A stretch of DNA of 37,471 nt. It comes from Azohydromonas sediminis. Its GTDB lineage: Bacteria > Pseudomonadota > Gammaproteobacteria > Burkholderiales > Burkholderiaceae_C. The DNA is taken from positions 1 through 37,471 of the forward strand of contig NZ_QOAZ01000033.1 in NCBI RefSeq assembly GCF_003574675.1, written 5' to 3'. The first letter of the stretch is position 1; each line of letters starts with the position of its first letter. Under the pieces are notes generated by a model. That model saw only the letters and a list, made by a program, of their open reading frames with translations, was not told the DNA's origin and searched no databases. Positions 16,559-25,511 of the stretch are shown one piece after another. Made by a program: the position numbers and the translations under genes.

Positions 16559-16809
16559 AGCTCGTCTTTGCCGAGCAGGCCTGGGAAGACTACCTTTGCG
16601 GGCACAGACACGACCGCAAGACGGTCGAGCGCATCCACGAACTGATTCGCGACGTGCAGCGCGAGCCGTTCGCGGGCATCGGCAAGCCCGAGCCGCTGAA
16701 GCACGCGCTGTCGGGCTATTGGTCGCGGCGGATTTCCAGCGAGCACCGGATGGTCTACAAGGTGTCGGACGGCGCGCTGCTGATCGCGCAGCTGCGCTAC
16801 CACTACTAA
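16555..16809 (+). CDS. yoeB: YoeB-family mRNA-cleaving toxin
   Basis: An 84-residue toxin of the RelE superfamily, the same length as E. coli YoeB and easily aligned with it: KLVFAEQAWEDYL at the N-terminus, GKPEPLKHALSGYWSRRI in the middle, LRYHY at the end. The residues matching catalytic Glu46, Arg65 and His83 of E. coli YoeB are all present, so the toxin looks active. YoeB binds the ribosome and cuts mRNA at the A site. The start is GTG, overlapping the antitoxin stop by 4 bases, which lowers toxin output relative to antitoxin. Its stop lies 15 bases from the convergent asparagine synthetase stop. Confidence 0.92.
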   Translation: MKLVFAEQAWEDYLCGHRHDRKTVERIHELIRDVQREPFAGIGKPEPLKHALSGYWSRRISSEHRMVYKVSDGALLIAQLRYHY

Positions 16810-16824
16810 GCGGCCACCGAAGCA

Positions 16825-18768
16825 TCACGCCAGCGCCTCCGCGGGCGCACGGCGCGCGTCGAGCGTCGGCGCCTCGGCATCGACCACTTGCCGCAGGAAC
16901 GCATCGAACATCAGCAGCGACCACAGCGGCGCGCTGTAGTCGCGCACGCCGCTGTGGTGCGCGTGCACCAGGTGCTCGAGGTACTTGTGGTCGAACCAGC
17001 CGGTGGCCGCGAGGCGCTCGCCCAGCACGGCGTCCTTCACGCGCTGCTTCAGCGGGCCGCGGAACCAGCGCTCGAGCGGCACCGCGAAACCCATCTTCGG
17101 GCGGTACAGCACGTCGTGCGGCAGCAGCGGCTCCATCGCCTTCTTCAGCAGCACCTTGCCCTCGTGGCCGCGCACCTTCAGGTGGTTCGGCAGCGTGGCC
17201 AGCCACTCGACGAGCGGGTGGTCCATCAGCGGCTCGCGCACCTCGAGGCTGTGCGCCATGCTCGCGCGGTCGACCTTGGTGTTGATGTCGCCGACGAGGT
17301 ACGTCTTCAGGTCCAGGTACTGCACGAGCGCGAGCGGGTCGTCGGTGCCGGCGCGCGCGGCGTGGCGCTCGAAGACCTGCCGCGCGTCGTAGCTGCCGAG
17401 CAGCGCCTTGAACGCCGGGCTGAACAGCTGCGCGCGCATCGGCCCGCGCAGCAGCGACACCGAATGGAAGTACGCCTCGACCGACGTGCGCGCCATGCCC
17501 TCGAACGTGGTCTTGGCGCGCAGCACGCGCGGCGCCCAGTCGGCTTTCGGGTAGACGCGCCCGAGCAGGCCGAACACCGGCTGGCGCACCGACAGCGGCA
17601 GCGCACTGCGCAGCCGCTCTTCCATCAGGTGCAGGCGGTAGCGGCGGTAGCCGGCGAAGTTCTCGTCGCCGCCGTCGCCCGACAGCGCCACCGTGACGTG
17701 CTTGCGCGCGAGCTGGCACACGCGGTAGGTCGGGATCGCCGAGCTGTCGGCGTAGGGCTCGTCGTACAGCGTGGCGAGCGTGTCGATGAGGTCGAAGTCG
17801 TCGGACTTGACGGTCTCGACGCGGTGGTTCGTGCGGTAGCGGCTCGCGACCTTCTGCGCGAACTCGCTCTCGTTGTACTTCGGGTCGTCGAACGCGATGC
17901 TGCAGGTGTTGACCGGCTCGGCCGAGAGGCCCGCCATCGTCGCCACCACCGCGCTCGAGTCGACACCGCCCGACAGGAACGCCCCGAGCGGCACTTCCGA
18001 AATCATGCGCAGCCGCACCGACTCCTGCAGCCGGTGCTGCAGTTCGGCGCAGGCCTCGTCGAGGGCGATCGGGTTGTCGAGCGTGAAGCGCACGTCCCAG
18101 TACTCGCGCGGCTCGGGCAGCGGCGCCCCGCGACGGATCGCGAGCGTGTGTGCCGGCGGCAGCTTCCTCGCCTGCCTGAAGATCGTGCGCGGCTCGGCGA
18201 CGTAGCCGAGCGCAAAGTACTCCTCGACCGCGAGCGGGTCGAGATCGCGCTTCAGGCCCCCGTGGGCGAGCAGACTCTTGAGCTCGCTGCCGAACAGCAG
18301 CCGGCCGTCGTCGAGCAGCGCGTAGTACAGCGGCTTGACGCCCAGCCGGTCGCGCGCGAGGAACAGCGTCTGGCGGCCGCGGTCCCACAGCGCGAACGCG
18401 AACATGCCGCGAAAGCGCTCGACGCACGCCTCGCCCCACTGCTCCCACGCGTGGACGATGACCTCGGTGTCGCTTTTCGTGCGGAAGGTGTGCCCCGCAG
18501 CCTGCAGCTCGGGGATCAGCTGCTGGTAGTTGTAGATCTCGCCGTTGAAGACGACGACGACCGAGCCGTCTTCGTTGAAGAGGGGCTGCTGGCCGGTGGC
18601 GATGTCGATGATCGACAGCCGCCGGTGGCCGAGCCCCAGCCCCGGCTCGACGTGCACGCTGCCCTCGTCGGGCCCGCGGTGGAACTGCGCGTCGTTCATG
18701 CGCTGCAGCACCGCGCGGTCGATGTCACGCGTGCCGCGGGTGTCGAAGATGCCGGTGATGCCGCACAT
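16825..18768 (-). CDS. XrtA/PEP-CTERM system amidotransferase (asparagine synthetase B-like)
   Basis: A 647-residue glutamine-hydrolysing amidotransferase of the type found in exosortase A loci (TIGR03108). The start at 18768 is fixed by MCGITGIFD, where Cys2 is the glutaminase nucleophile after Met removal. FNGEIYN, SDTEVIVHAW and RDRLGVKPLYY complete the Ntn domain. The synthetase half has SGGVDSS near residue 270, SGDGGDENFAGY, and RPKMGFAVPLERW close to the end. It should transfer ammonia to an activated carboxylate. In these loci the substrate is thought to be a uronic acid of the polymer, or a protein, rather than aspartate. It stands alone on the - strand between two toxin-antitoxin modules, and no ribosome binding site is obvious. 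Confidence 0.9.
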   Translation of the reverse strand: MCGITGIFDTRGTRDIDRAVLQRMNDAQFHRGPDEGSVHVEPGLGLGHRRLSIIDIATGQQPLFNEDGSVVVVFNGEIYNYQQLIPELQAAGHTFRTKSDTEVIVHAWEQWGEACVERFRGMFAFALWDRGRQTLFLARDRLGVKPLYYALLDDGRLLFGSELKSLLAHGGLKRDLDPLAVEEYFALGYVAEPRTIFRQARKLPPAHTLAIRRGAPLPEPREYWDVRFTLDNPIALDEACAELQHRLQESVRLRMISEVPLGAFLSGGVDSSAVVATMAGLSAEPVNTCSIAFDDPKYNESEFAQKVASRYRTNHRVETVKSDDFDLIDTLATLYDEPYADSSAIPTYRVCQLARKHVTVALSGDGGDENFAGYRRYRLHLMEERLRSALPLSVRQPVFGLLGRVYPKADWAPRVLRAKTTFEGMARTSVEAYFHSVSLLRGPMRAQLFSPAFKALLGSYDARQVFERHAARAGTDDPLALVQYLDLKTYLVGDINTKVDRASMAHSLEVREPLMDHPLVEWLATLPNHLKVRGHEGKVLLKKAMEPLLPHDVLYRPKMGFAVPLERWFRGPLKQRVKDAVLGERLAATGWFDHKYLEHLVHAHHSGVRDYSAPLWSLLMFDAFLRQVVDAEAPTLDARRAPAEALA

Positions 18769-18953
18769 GGGGAGTTGGGGGCCCGATTCGCGCCGCCGCA
18801 CCGTCCGGTGCCGCAACCTGCGCAGCGGCAATGGTAGGCGAGGCCCATGACGCTCGTGAGCGCATTTCGCCTCCACCGCCGGGTGTCATGATTTCCGACA
18901 CACGGCACGGACCCCTTGAACGGGGGGCCTGGATGCGCCCTCCCCCGCCGGGG
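18769..18953 (-). other. Intergenic region between toxin gene and amidotransferase
   Basis: A 185-base gap on the - strand between the second yoeB stop and the amidotransferase start. A GC-rich inverted repeat at 18909-18929 (arms GGACCCC and GGGGGCC with one mismatch, 7-base loop) could form a hairpin, but no T run follows, so a terminator is only possible. A short CCCCGCCGGGG palindrome lies next to the toxin stop. The promoter of the amidotransferase must be here or upstream; I cannot place it. Confidence 0.35.
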
Positions 18954-19217
18954 TCAGTCGTAGTGATACCGACAGGCGACGACGGCCAGCATGTCGCCCT
19001 CTACCGTGTAGACGAGGCGATGGGTGTCGTCGATGCGCCGCGACCAGAAGCCTGCAAGGTTCTCCCGCAAAGGCTCGGGCTTGCCGATGCCTTCGAAGGG
19101 GTGGCGCATCGCGTCCTGGATCAACGCGTTGATGCGCTTGAGCGTCTTGCGGTCCTGGCTCTGCCAGTACAGGTAGTCGCCCCAGGCTGACGCCGTCCAG
19201 ACGACCCGCTCAGGCAT
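18954..19217 (-). CDS. yoeB: YoeB-family mRNA-cleaving toxin (second copy)
   Basis: An 87-residue YoeB homologue opening MPERVVWTASAWGDYLYWQ, with FEGIGKPEPLRENLAGFWSRRI and the end ACRYHYD. The Glu, Arg and His of the catalytic site are kept. It differs from the first copy at many positions, so the two modules are not a recent duplication. One extra residue follows the usual C-terminal Tyr84; because that end packs against the active site, it is worth noting. ATG at 19217 overlaps the antitoxin stop by 8 bases (ATGCCTGA). Confidence 0.92.
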   Translation of the reverse strand: MPERVVWTASAWGDYLYWQSQDRKTLKRINALIQDAMRHPFEGIGKPEPLRENLAGFWSRRIDDTHRLVYTVEGDMLAVVACRYHYD

Positions 19218-19464
19218 CGGCGAGTCCGCGCTCCTGCGCCTCGCCGGCACGGAGCTCGGCGATGGACCTGGCAAGGTGCGCCGCGTTGGCCGGCGACTTC
19301 AGCAGGTGCACCGTCTCCATCCAGCTGTTGTAGGTGTCCAGCGACATCACGACCGCATCAGGCGCGTCACGCCGGGCGATGACGGTGACGTCGGCATCGT
19401 TCACCACCTGGTCGATGACCTGTTTCAGACGATTCCGAGCTTCGGAGAAGGTGACGACACGCAT
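19210..19464 (-). CDS. yefM: YefM/Phd-family antitoxin (second copy)
   Basis: An 84-residue antitoxin of the Phd/YefM family: MRVVTFSEARNRLKQVIDQV at the DNA-binding end, VTVIARRDAPDAVVMSLDTYNSW in the dimer core, and a Glu-rich tail after LLKSPANA. The LLKSPANA segment is shared with the first module (LLRSPANA) and with E. coli YefM (LMRSPKNR-like), confirming the family. It precedes and overlaps the toxin gene. A TGTACA site with a -10-like TACAAA lies 19 bases upstream of the ATG, pointing to autorepression. Confidence 0.9.
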   Translation of the reverse strand: MRVVTFSEARNRLKQVIDQVVNDADVTVIARRDAPDAVVMSLDTYNSWMETVHLLKSPANAAHLARSIAELRAGEAQERGLADA

Positions 19465-19482
19465 GAGACCTGTCCTTTTATT

Positions 19483-19488
19483 TGTACA
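19483..19488 (-). promoter_or_regulatory. TGTACA core of a YefM operator
   Basis: A perfect TGTACA palindrome sits 18 bases before the second yefM gene. On the - strand it overlaps TACAAA, a plausible -10 box. Only a weak second half, TGTCCT-like, is present 12 bases away on the + strand side (19471-19476). The operator therefore looks simpler than that of the first module. Confidence 0.55.
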
Positions 19489-19526
19489 AGTCTAGCACTG
19501 CAAACCCTGGGGAATCGCAGCAAGCC

Positions 19527-20792
19527 TCATCGCTCGTCGCGCTCCTCGCGGTGGACGCCAGATCCAGCGACGGATGGGGTTCGCAGCGGCGCCATGGTGG
19601 CATCGGCCTTCGATGGCGGCGGCAGCACGCCGGCGGCAGCGAGGCCATCGGCATAGACGCGCTGGTAGGCCTCGAACATCGCCTGCAGGCTGAACCGGGC
19701 CTCGACCGCGGCGCGGCCGGCACGCCCCATCGCGGCGGCGTGCGCCGGATCCTGCGCCAAGCGGGCCAGCCCTTGCGCCATCGCCTCGACGTCGGCGGCC
19801 GGCACGAGCCAGCCGGTCGCGCCCTCGTCGACGAGGTCGGCATTGCCGCCCACGTTCGTGGCGAGCACCGGCAGGCCGCTGGCCATCGCCTCGAGGATCG
19901 TGTTCGAGATGCCCTCGGCCAGCGACGGCAGCGCGAACGCGTGCAGCCCGCGCATCACGGCCGGCACGTCGGTGCGCTCGCCGGGTAGCCACGCCAGCTC
20001 GCGCACGCCGGCGTCGGCAAGGATCGCCTCGCAGGGCGCCTTCAGCGGCCCGTCGCCCACCATCACGAGCCGCAGCCGTTCGCGCAGCGCCGGCTTCAGC
20101 CTGAGCGCACGCACGAAGGCGCGCGCGAGCGTCGGCTGGTCCTTGACCGTCTGCATCCGGCCGACGGTGCCGACGAGCCAGTGCCGCGCGGGATCGAACG
20201 GGCAGCCGTCGATCGGCTCGGTCGCTGCGCCGGGCGGGTGAAACCGCTGCGTGTCGACGCCGTTGTAGATCTGGCTGATTCGCGCCGGCGGCACGCGCAC
20301 CTTGTCCACCAGGTACTGCTGCAGGTCGCGCGACAGCGCCACGTAGTGCTGCACGAACGGCCGGTACAGACGCCGCACGCGCTGGTAGGTGCGGTTGCTG
20401 CCGTCGTAGTCACCCACGTCGCGCCCGTGCTCGCCGTGGATGCGCACCGGCACGCCGGCGAGCCACGCGGCCGGCTGCACCTCGAGCGCGGCGAGGTTGC
20501 GCGTGTGCACGATGGCCGGGCGCAGCGTGCGAAACAGCTTCAGCAGCTGCGGGTACAGCCACCAGGTCTGCCCCGGGCGCTTGTGCAGCGCGATGCAGCG
20601 CACGTCGGGGCGGCGGATGCGCCGCGCGAAGTCGGTGACCTCCGTCAGCGCGACGACGACGTGCCGGTACGCGCCCTCCGGCAGGTGGTTGATCAGGTTG
20701 ACGACGCCGTTCTCGAGACCGCCGGTGTCGAAGCGGTAGACGACGTGGGCGATAAGGGGGCGCCGTTCACGCTCCTCATGAGGCTGGCTCAT
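19527..20792 (-). CDS. Exosortase A-associated GT4 glycosyltransferase (stp2 type)
   Basis: A 421-residue GT4 enzyme of the group called sugar transferase, PEP-CTERM/EpsH1 system-associated (TIGR03088). Typical strings are IAHVVYRFDTGGLENGVVNLIN near the start, VHTRNLAALEVQ, RIHGEHGRDVGDYDGSN and IYNGVDTQRFHP. The EX7E motif is in AEGISNTILEAMASGLPV, followed by VGGNADLV. ATG at 20792 is chosen because the conserved N-terminus follows within ten residues; longer starts add only a low-complexity extension. The last 35 residues are Pro- and Arg-rich. It acts at the cytoplasmic face on the growing glycan. It is separated from the dehydrogenase gene by the opposite-strand hicBA pair. Confidence 0.9.
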   Translation of the reverse strand: MSQPHEERERRPLIAHVVYRFDTGGLENGVVNLINHLPEGAYRHVVVALTEVTDFARRIRRPDVRCIALHKRPGQTWWLYPQLLKLFRTLRPAIVHTRNLAALEVQPAAWLAGVPVRIHGEHGRDVGDYDGSNRTYQRVRRLYRPFVQHYVALSRDLQQYLVDKVRVPPARISQIYNGVDTQRFHPPGAATEPIDGCPFDPARHWLVGTVGRMQTVKDQPTLARAFVRALRLKPALRERLRLVMVGDGPLKAPCEAILADAGVRELAWLPGERTDVPAVMRGLHAFALPSLAEGISNTILEAMASGLPVLATNVGGNADLVDEGATGWLVPAADVEAMAQGLARLAQDPAHAAAMGRAGRAAVEARFSLQAMFEAYQRVYADGLAAAGVLPPPSKADATMAPLRTPSVAGSGVHREERDER

Positions 20793-20918
20793 AGGCACCG
20801 ACGTGCCCCACGCGCCCACTGCATCACCTCGAAGTTGCGAGACAGCACCTGTGCGCCGCGGCCAACGCCCATGCACAATGCAATGTCACCCCCGCCGCTT
20901 TGCAGGAAGACCGACGCC

Positions 20919-21125
20919 ATGACCGAGCTCCACTTCATCGTCGAAGAAGCCCAAGAAGGTGGTTACTTGGCACGAGCCGTTGGCGCCGACATCTTCACCG
21001 AAGCCGACGACCTGCAGCAACTCCACGAGCAAGTCCGCGACGCCGTGCGCTGTCACTTCGAGCCGGATGACATGCCCGGCATCATCCGCCTTCACATCAC
21101 GCGCGAAGAAGTGCTGCAGCCATGA
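20919..21125 (+). CDS. hicB: HicB-family antitoxin
   Basis: A 68-residue HicB-type antitoxin with the partial RNase H-like fold: MTELHFIVEEAQEGGYLARAVG, then TEADDLQQLHEQVRDAVRCHF, the standard family pattern. It ends soon after RLHITREEVL, so it is the short form without an added HTH or RHH DNA-binding domain. AGGA at 20904-20907 is a good ribosome binding site. The repeated TGCA at 20872-20883 (TGCACAATGCA) could be an operator, but with low confidence. The 126-base gap to the divergent glycosyltransferase must hold both promoters. Confidence 0.88.
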   Translation: MTELHFIVEEAQEGGYLARAVGADIFTEADDLQQLHEQVRDAVRCHFEPDDMPGIIRLHITREEVLQP

Positions 21126-21367
21126 GGTTGCCGCGCGACCTCTCTGGCGACGAGCTCATTCGGCGCCTGGGTAAGCTCGGCTACACGCCCATGCGCCAAA
21201 GCGGCAGTCACGTGCGACTGACGGCCCTGGACTCCCGCGGCGAACACCATGTGACGATCCCGCTCCACGATCCGTTGCGCATCGGGACGCTTGCGGCCAT
21301 CGTCGGTGCCATCGCCGAGCGGCAGGGCGTCAGTCGGGACGAGCTGCTGAGGCGCTTGCTGGCGTGA
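21122..21367 (+). CDS. hicA: HicA-family mRNA interferase toxin
   Basis: An 81-residue toxin with the dsRBD-like HicA fold, which inhibits translation by cutting mRNA. Conserved elements are SGDELIRRLGKLGY, then RQSGSHVRL with the catalytic His in GSH, and TIPLHDPLRIGTLAAIV. It is slightly longer than most HicA proteins, with a C-terminal helix ending LLRRLLA. The gene order is antitoxin first (hicB-hicA), the reverse of E. coli hicAB, with a 4-base ATGA overlap. Its stop lies 5 bases from the convergent dehydrogenase stop. Confidence 0.9.
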   Translation: MRLPRDLSGDELIRRLGKLGYTPMRQSGSHVRLTALDSRGEHHVTIPLHDPLRIGTLAAIVGAIAERQGVSRDELLRRLLA

Positions 21368-21372
21368 GTCGA

Positions 21373-22653
<1,281 letters not shown>

Positions 22654-22698
22654 GAGGACTCCCTTTTCCGATGACGATTCGTTCTGTCGTGGCCGCGC

Positions 22699-24267
22699 TC
22701 AGCGCCCGGTCTGCGTGCGCTCCAACGCGGCTGCCAGTTCCCCGAGGGCCTCGCGCGCGAAGACCTGCAGCGCGGCCGTCGACGCTTCGGGTGTCGCTTC
22801 GGCGGCCTGCAGCACGATCACGGCGCCGTCGTCGCCGTGGCCGCGCAGGCGCGAGGCCGCGCCGGCGAGCTTGGCCTGCAGGTCGCCGACGAGGAAGCGA
22901 CCGTCGACCCAGTAGCCGTGCCAGACGACGAGGTGCTCGCGCGGCACCACGCTGCCGCGCTCGGGCCCGACGACTTCGGCCGAGCGCAGCGTGACGGCCT
23001 GGCCGCCCAAGTCCACCGTGACGGTGCCCGGGCGCTTGACCGTCCACTGACGCTCGTTGTGGCTGACCAACCCGTTGAGCGAATTGACGAGCTTGCGCTC
23101 GGCGTTCTGTGCACGGTAATAGAAGACGTGCGCGGTGACGGTGCCGGCGGGGCTGCTGTAGCTGCGCGTCACCGCGAGCGACGGGTTCACGAAGTGCGGC
23201 GTCCAGCCGAGGGCCGGCGCCTCGACGGCGTTCCAGGCCGCGAACGACGGCGGCAGCTGCAGCTGCGGCGCCGCCTGCGCGCGCTCCGACGCCTGCAGCC
23301 CCCACAATGCCGCGTGCGGGGCCAGCGCCACGATCGCGGCGCCGGCCAGCACCGCCAGCGCGCGCTGCGTCGCCGCCTGCGACGCCGCGGCACCGAGCCC
23401 CGGCGCCGGCGCGCCGGCCGGCGGCTCGTCGGGGTCGGCCCAGCGCATCCCGACGACGAACATGACGAAGATCACGATGCCGAAGAACACCCAGCCGTAC
23501 AGGATGTGGTCGACGCCGACCGCGATCCGGTTGCCCGACAGGTGCCCGAGCATCACGATCATGTACGCGCGCAGCCAGTTGGCGACGATGGGCACCACCA
23601 GCGAGAACGCCATGAACACGGCGCGCTTCTTGTACGACCGGTAGTTCAGGTAGGCGAACAGCGAGCCCACCATGAACGACGCCATCAGGTAGCGCACCCC
23701 GCTGCACTCGTCGATCACCGACCAGCTGCCGCTCGGAATCACGAAGTGCAGCCCAGTGCGGTACACCGGCACGCCGGTCCACTGCAGCGCGAGCACGACG
23801 AAGTCGGCCGTCCACTCCATCATCGGCTGCACCGTGAACTCGCCGAACGGCACCGCGAACAGCAGGAACAGCAGCGGGAACAGGATCGTGCGCGTCACCG
23901 CGACGCCGAGCACGGCCGGCACCGCGAGGATCAGCAGCCCGACGAAGGCGAACTGCGCCGGCGCGTTGACGACGACGAGGTCGGCCGCGAACCACGCGAG
24001 CGCGAGCGCGGCCATCGGCAGCAGCACCCACGGCGCGGGCTTCGGCGTCAGCGCCGCCAGCCGCTCGCGCTGGCGCCAGATCAGCCACAGGCTGATCGGC
24101 GCGACGACCCAGCCGTGCGCGAACGTGTCGGAGCGCGACCACACGTCGACCATCGCCATCAGCGTGTCGCGGTAGATCAGCGCGATCGCGACGACGAGCG
24201 CGACGACGGCGGGCAGCGCCGTGCGCCACGGCGAGGCGAGTCGCAGGTCGGCGGGGATCGCGCTCAT
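22699..24267 (-). CDS. xrtA: Exosortase A with fused EpsI domain
   Basis: A 522-residue inner-membrane cysteine protease-transpeptidase that recognises the C-terminal PEP-CTERM signal of exported proteins and cleaves or transfers them. About eight membrane segments cover residues 15-275. The catalytic triad residues can be placed: Cys188 in DECSGVRYLMA, Arg233 in NWLRAYMIVMLGH and His254 in VDHILYGW. After a Pro/Ala linker, a ninth hydrophobic stretch (302-325) leads to an EpsI-type periplasmic domain (about 340-515) with VFYYRAQNAERKLVNSLNG and VVWHGYWVDGRF; this domain is often fused to XrtA. ATG at 24267 is chosen because earlier starts lie in the previous gene's shadow and lack membrane character. 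It is the marker gene of the locus. Confidence 0.95.
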   Translation of the reverse strand: MSAIPADLRLASPWRTALPAVVALVVAIALIYRDTLMAMVDVWSRSDTFAHGWVVAPISLWLIWRQRERLAALTPKPAPWVLLPMAALALAWFAADLVVVNAPAQFAFVGLLILAVPAVLGVAVTRTILFPLLFLLFAVPFGEFTVQPMMEWTADFVVLALQWTGVPVYRTGLHFVIPSGSWSVIDECSGVRYLMASFMVGSLFAYLNYRSYKKRAVFMAFSLVVPIVANWLRAYMIVMLGHLSGNRIAVGVDHILYGWVFFGIVIFVMFVVGMRWADPDEPPAGAPAPGLGAAASQAATQRALAVLAGAAIVALAPHAALWGLQASERAQAAPQLQLPPSFAAWNAVEAPALGWTPHFVNPSLAVTRSYSSPAGTVTAHVFYYRAQNAERKLVNSLNGLVSHNERQWTVKRPGTVTVDLGGQAVTLRSAEVVGPERGSVVPREHLVVWHGYWVDGRFLVGDLQAKLAGAASRLRGHGDDGAVIVLQAAEATPEASTAALQVFAREALGELAAALERTQTGR

Positions 24268-24292
24268 GCGTGCGGCCTTCGTGGGCGGGCGT

Positions 24293-25507
24293 TCAGGCGG
24301 CCAGCGGCTGCGCCGTGCGCAGCGCATCGAGCGCCACGTCGATCGGCGCGAGCTGCGCCGGCCAGCTGTGGTGATCGACGACGCGGCGGCGGCCCGCCGC
24401 GCCGACGGCGGCCGCACGCGCCGGATCGCGCAGCAGCGCGTCGACTTCGCGCACGAAGCCCGGGGCGTCGGCGGCTGCGATCAGTTCGTCGCCGAGGCGC
24501 GCGCCGATCGGCTGCGCACAGCCCGCGGCCGCGACGACCGGGCGCGCCATCGCCATCGCCTCGAGCACCTTGTTCTGGATGCCGCGCGCCACACGCAGCG
24601 GCGCGACGACGACGGCGGCGTGCTGCAGGTACGGCCGCACGTCGGGCACGGTGCCGGTGACGTGGACCGCGTCGCCCGCCAGGGCCTGCACCGCCGGCGC
24701 CGGAGAGCGGCCGACGATGTGAAAGCGCAGCGCCGGCCAGCGCTCGCGCAGCGCGGGCAGCGCCTCGCGCGCGAACCAGGTCACCGCGTCGACGTTGGGC
24801 CAGTAGTCCATCGCGCCGGTGAACACGACCGGCACCTCGCCGGCCGCGAAGGGCAAGCCCCGCGCAGGATCCGGCGCGAAGTGGTCGGCGTCGACGCCGT
24901 TGCCCGAGGTGACGACGCGCGCCGCGCACTCGGGCGCGAGCCGGCGAAACAGCGCGGCCTCGGCGTCGGTGACGAAGAACGCGCGCGCGGCGCGCGACGC
25001 CACCGCGCGCTCGACCGCGAGCAGCCGCTCGCCCTCGCGCCGGTAGACCCACGACAGCGGCCAGCGGTGGTGCTCGGCGTACTGCGTCCACTTCGCCGAG
25101 TCGACGTCGACGAAGTCGACGAGCACCGGCAGCCCGAGTCCCTCGGCGTACTGCGCCATCGACGACGAGAACACGACCACCGCGTCGAGCCGCTCGCGCG
25201 CGGCGACCGCGCGAACCCACTGCGCGAGCCCGGCGTCGCGGTAGTAACGCAGCGTCAGCGGCTCGTCGCCGAGCAGCGCCGGCAGGCTCTGGATCTTCGC
25301 GCTCCTCGGGTGCAGCCGCGCCAGGTGCAGGTCGGCGCACCACTGGCGCAGCGTGTCGGCGTGCGCCTCGTCGTCGGGGTCGTCGACGAAGCTGCCGAGG
25401 AAGACGCGGTGCCGCGCCGCGAGGTGGCGCAGCAGGTGGTACGAGCGCACCTTGTCGCCCTTGTTGGGCGGGTACGGCAGGCGATGGACGAGGTAGAGCA
25501 GGTTCAC
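24293..25507 (-). CDS. Exosortase A-associated GT4 sugar transferase (stp1 type)
   Basis: A 404-residue glycosyltransferase of the PEP-CTERM/EpsH1-associated group TIGR03087. It opens NLLYLVHRLPYPPNKGDKVR and contains LVDFVDVDSAKWTQYA, VFTGAMDYWPNVDAVTWF and ARGIQNKVLEAMAMARPVV, where the family has a modified EX7E loop (the first Glu is replaced). It is soluble. GTG at 25507 follows the FemAB stop by 4 bases. It lies directly upstream of xrtA, with 25 bases between them, as in many XrtA loci. Confidence 0.9.
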   Translation of the reverse strand: MNLLYLVHRLPYPPNKGDKVRSYHLLRHLAARHRVFLGSFVDDPDDEAHADTLRQWCADLHLARLHPRSAKIQSLPALLGDEPLTLRYYRDAGLAQWVRAVAARERLDAVVVFSSSMAQYAEGLGLPVLVDFVDVDSAKWTQYAEHHRWPLSWVYRREGERLLAVERAVASRAARAFFVTDAEAALFRRLAPECAARVVTSGNGVDADHFAPDPARGLPFAAGEVPVVFTGAMDYWPNVDAVTWFAREALPALRERWPALRFHIVGRSPAPAVQALAGDAVHVTGTVPDVRPYLQHAAVVVAPLRVARGIQNKVLEAMAMARPVVAAAGCAQPIGARLGDELIAAADAPGFVREVDALLRDPARAAAVGAAGRRRVVDHHSWPAQLAPIDVALDALRTAQPLAA

Positions 25508-25511
25508 CTCG

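Noticed and set aside
18769-18876. N-terminal extension of the amidotransferase
   Set aside because: Cys2 of the glutaminase must follow the initiator Met, which fixes the start at 18768.
20966-20981. TGGCAC site resembling a sigma-54 promoter inside hicB
   Set aside because: The expected GC is not at 10 bases from GG, and the site is within coding sequence with no suitable gene downstream.
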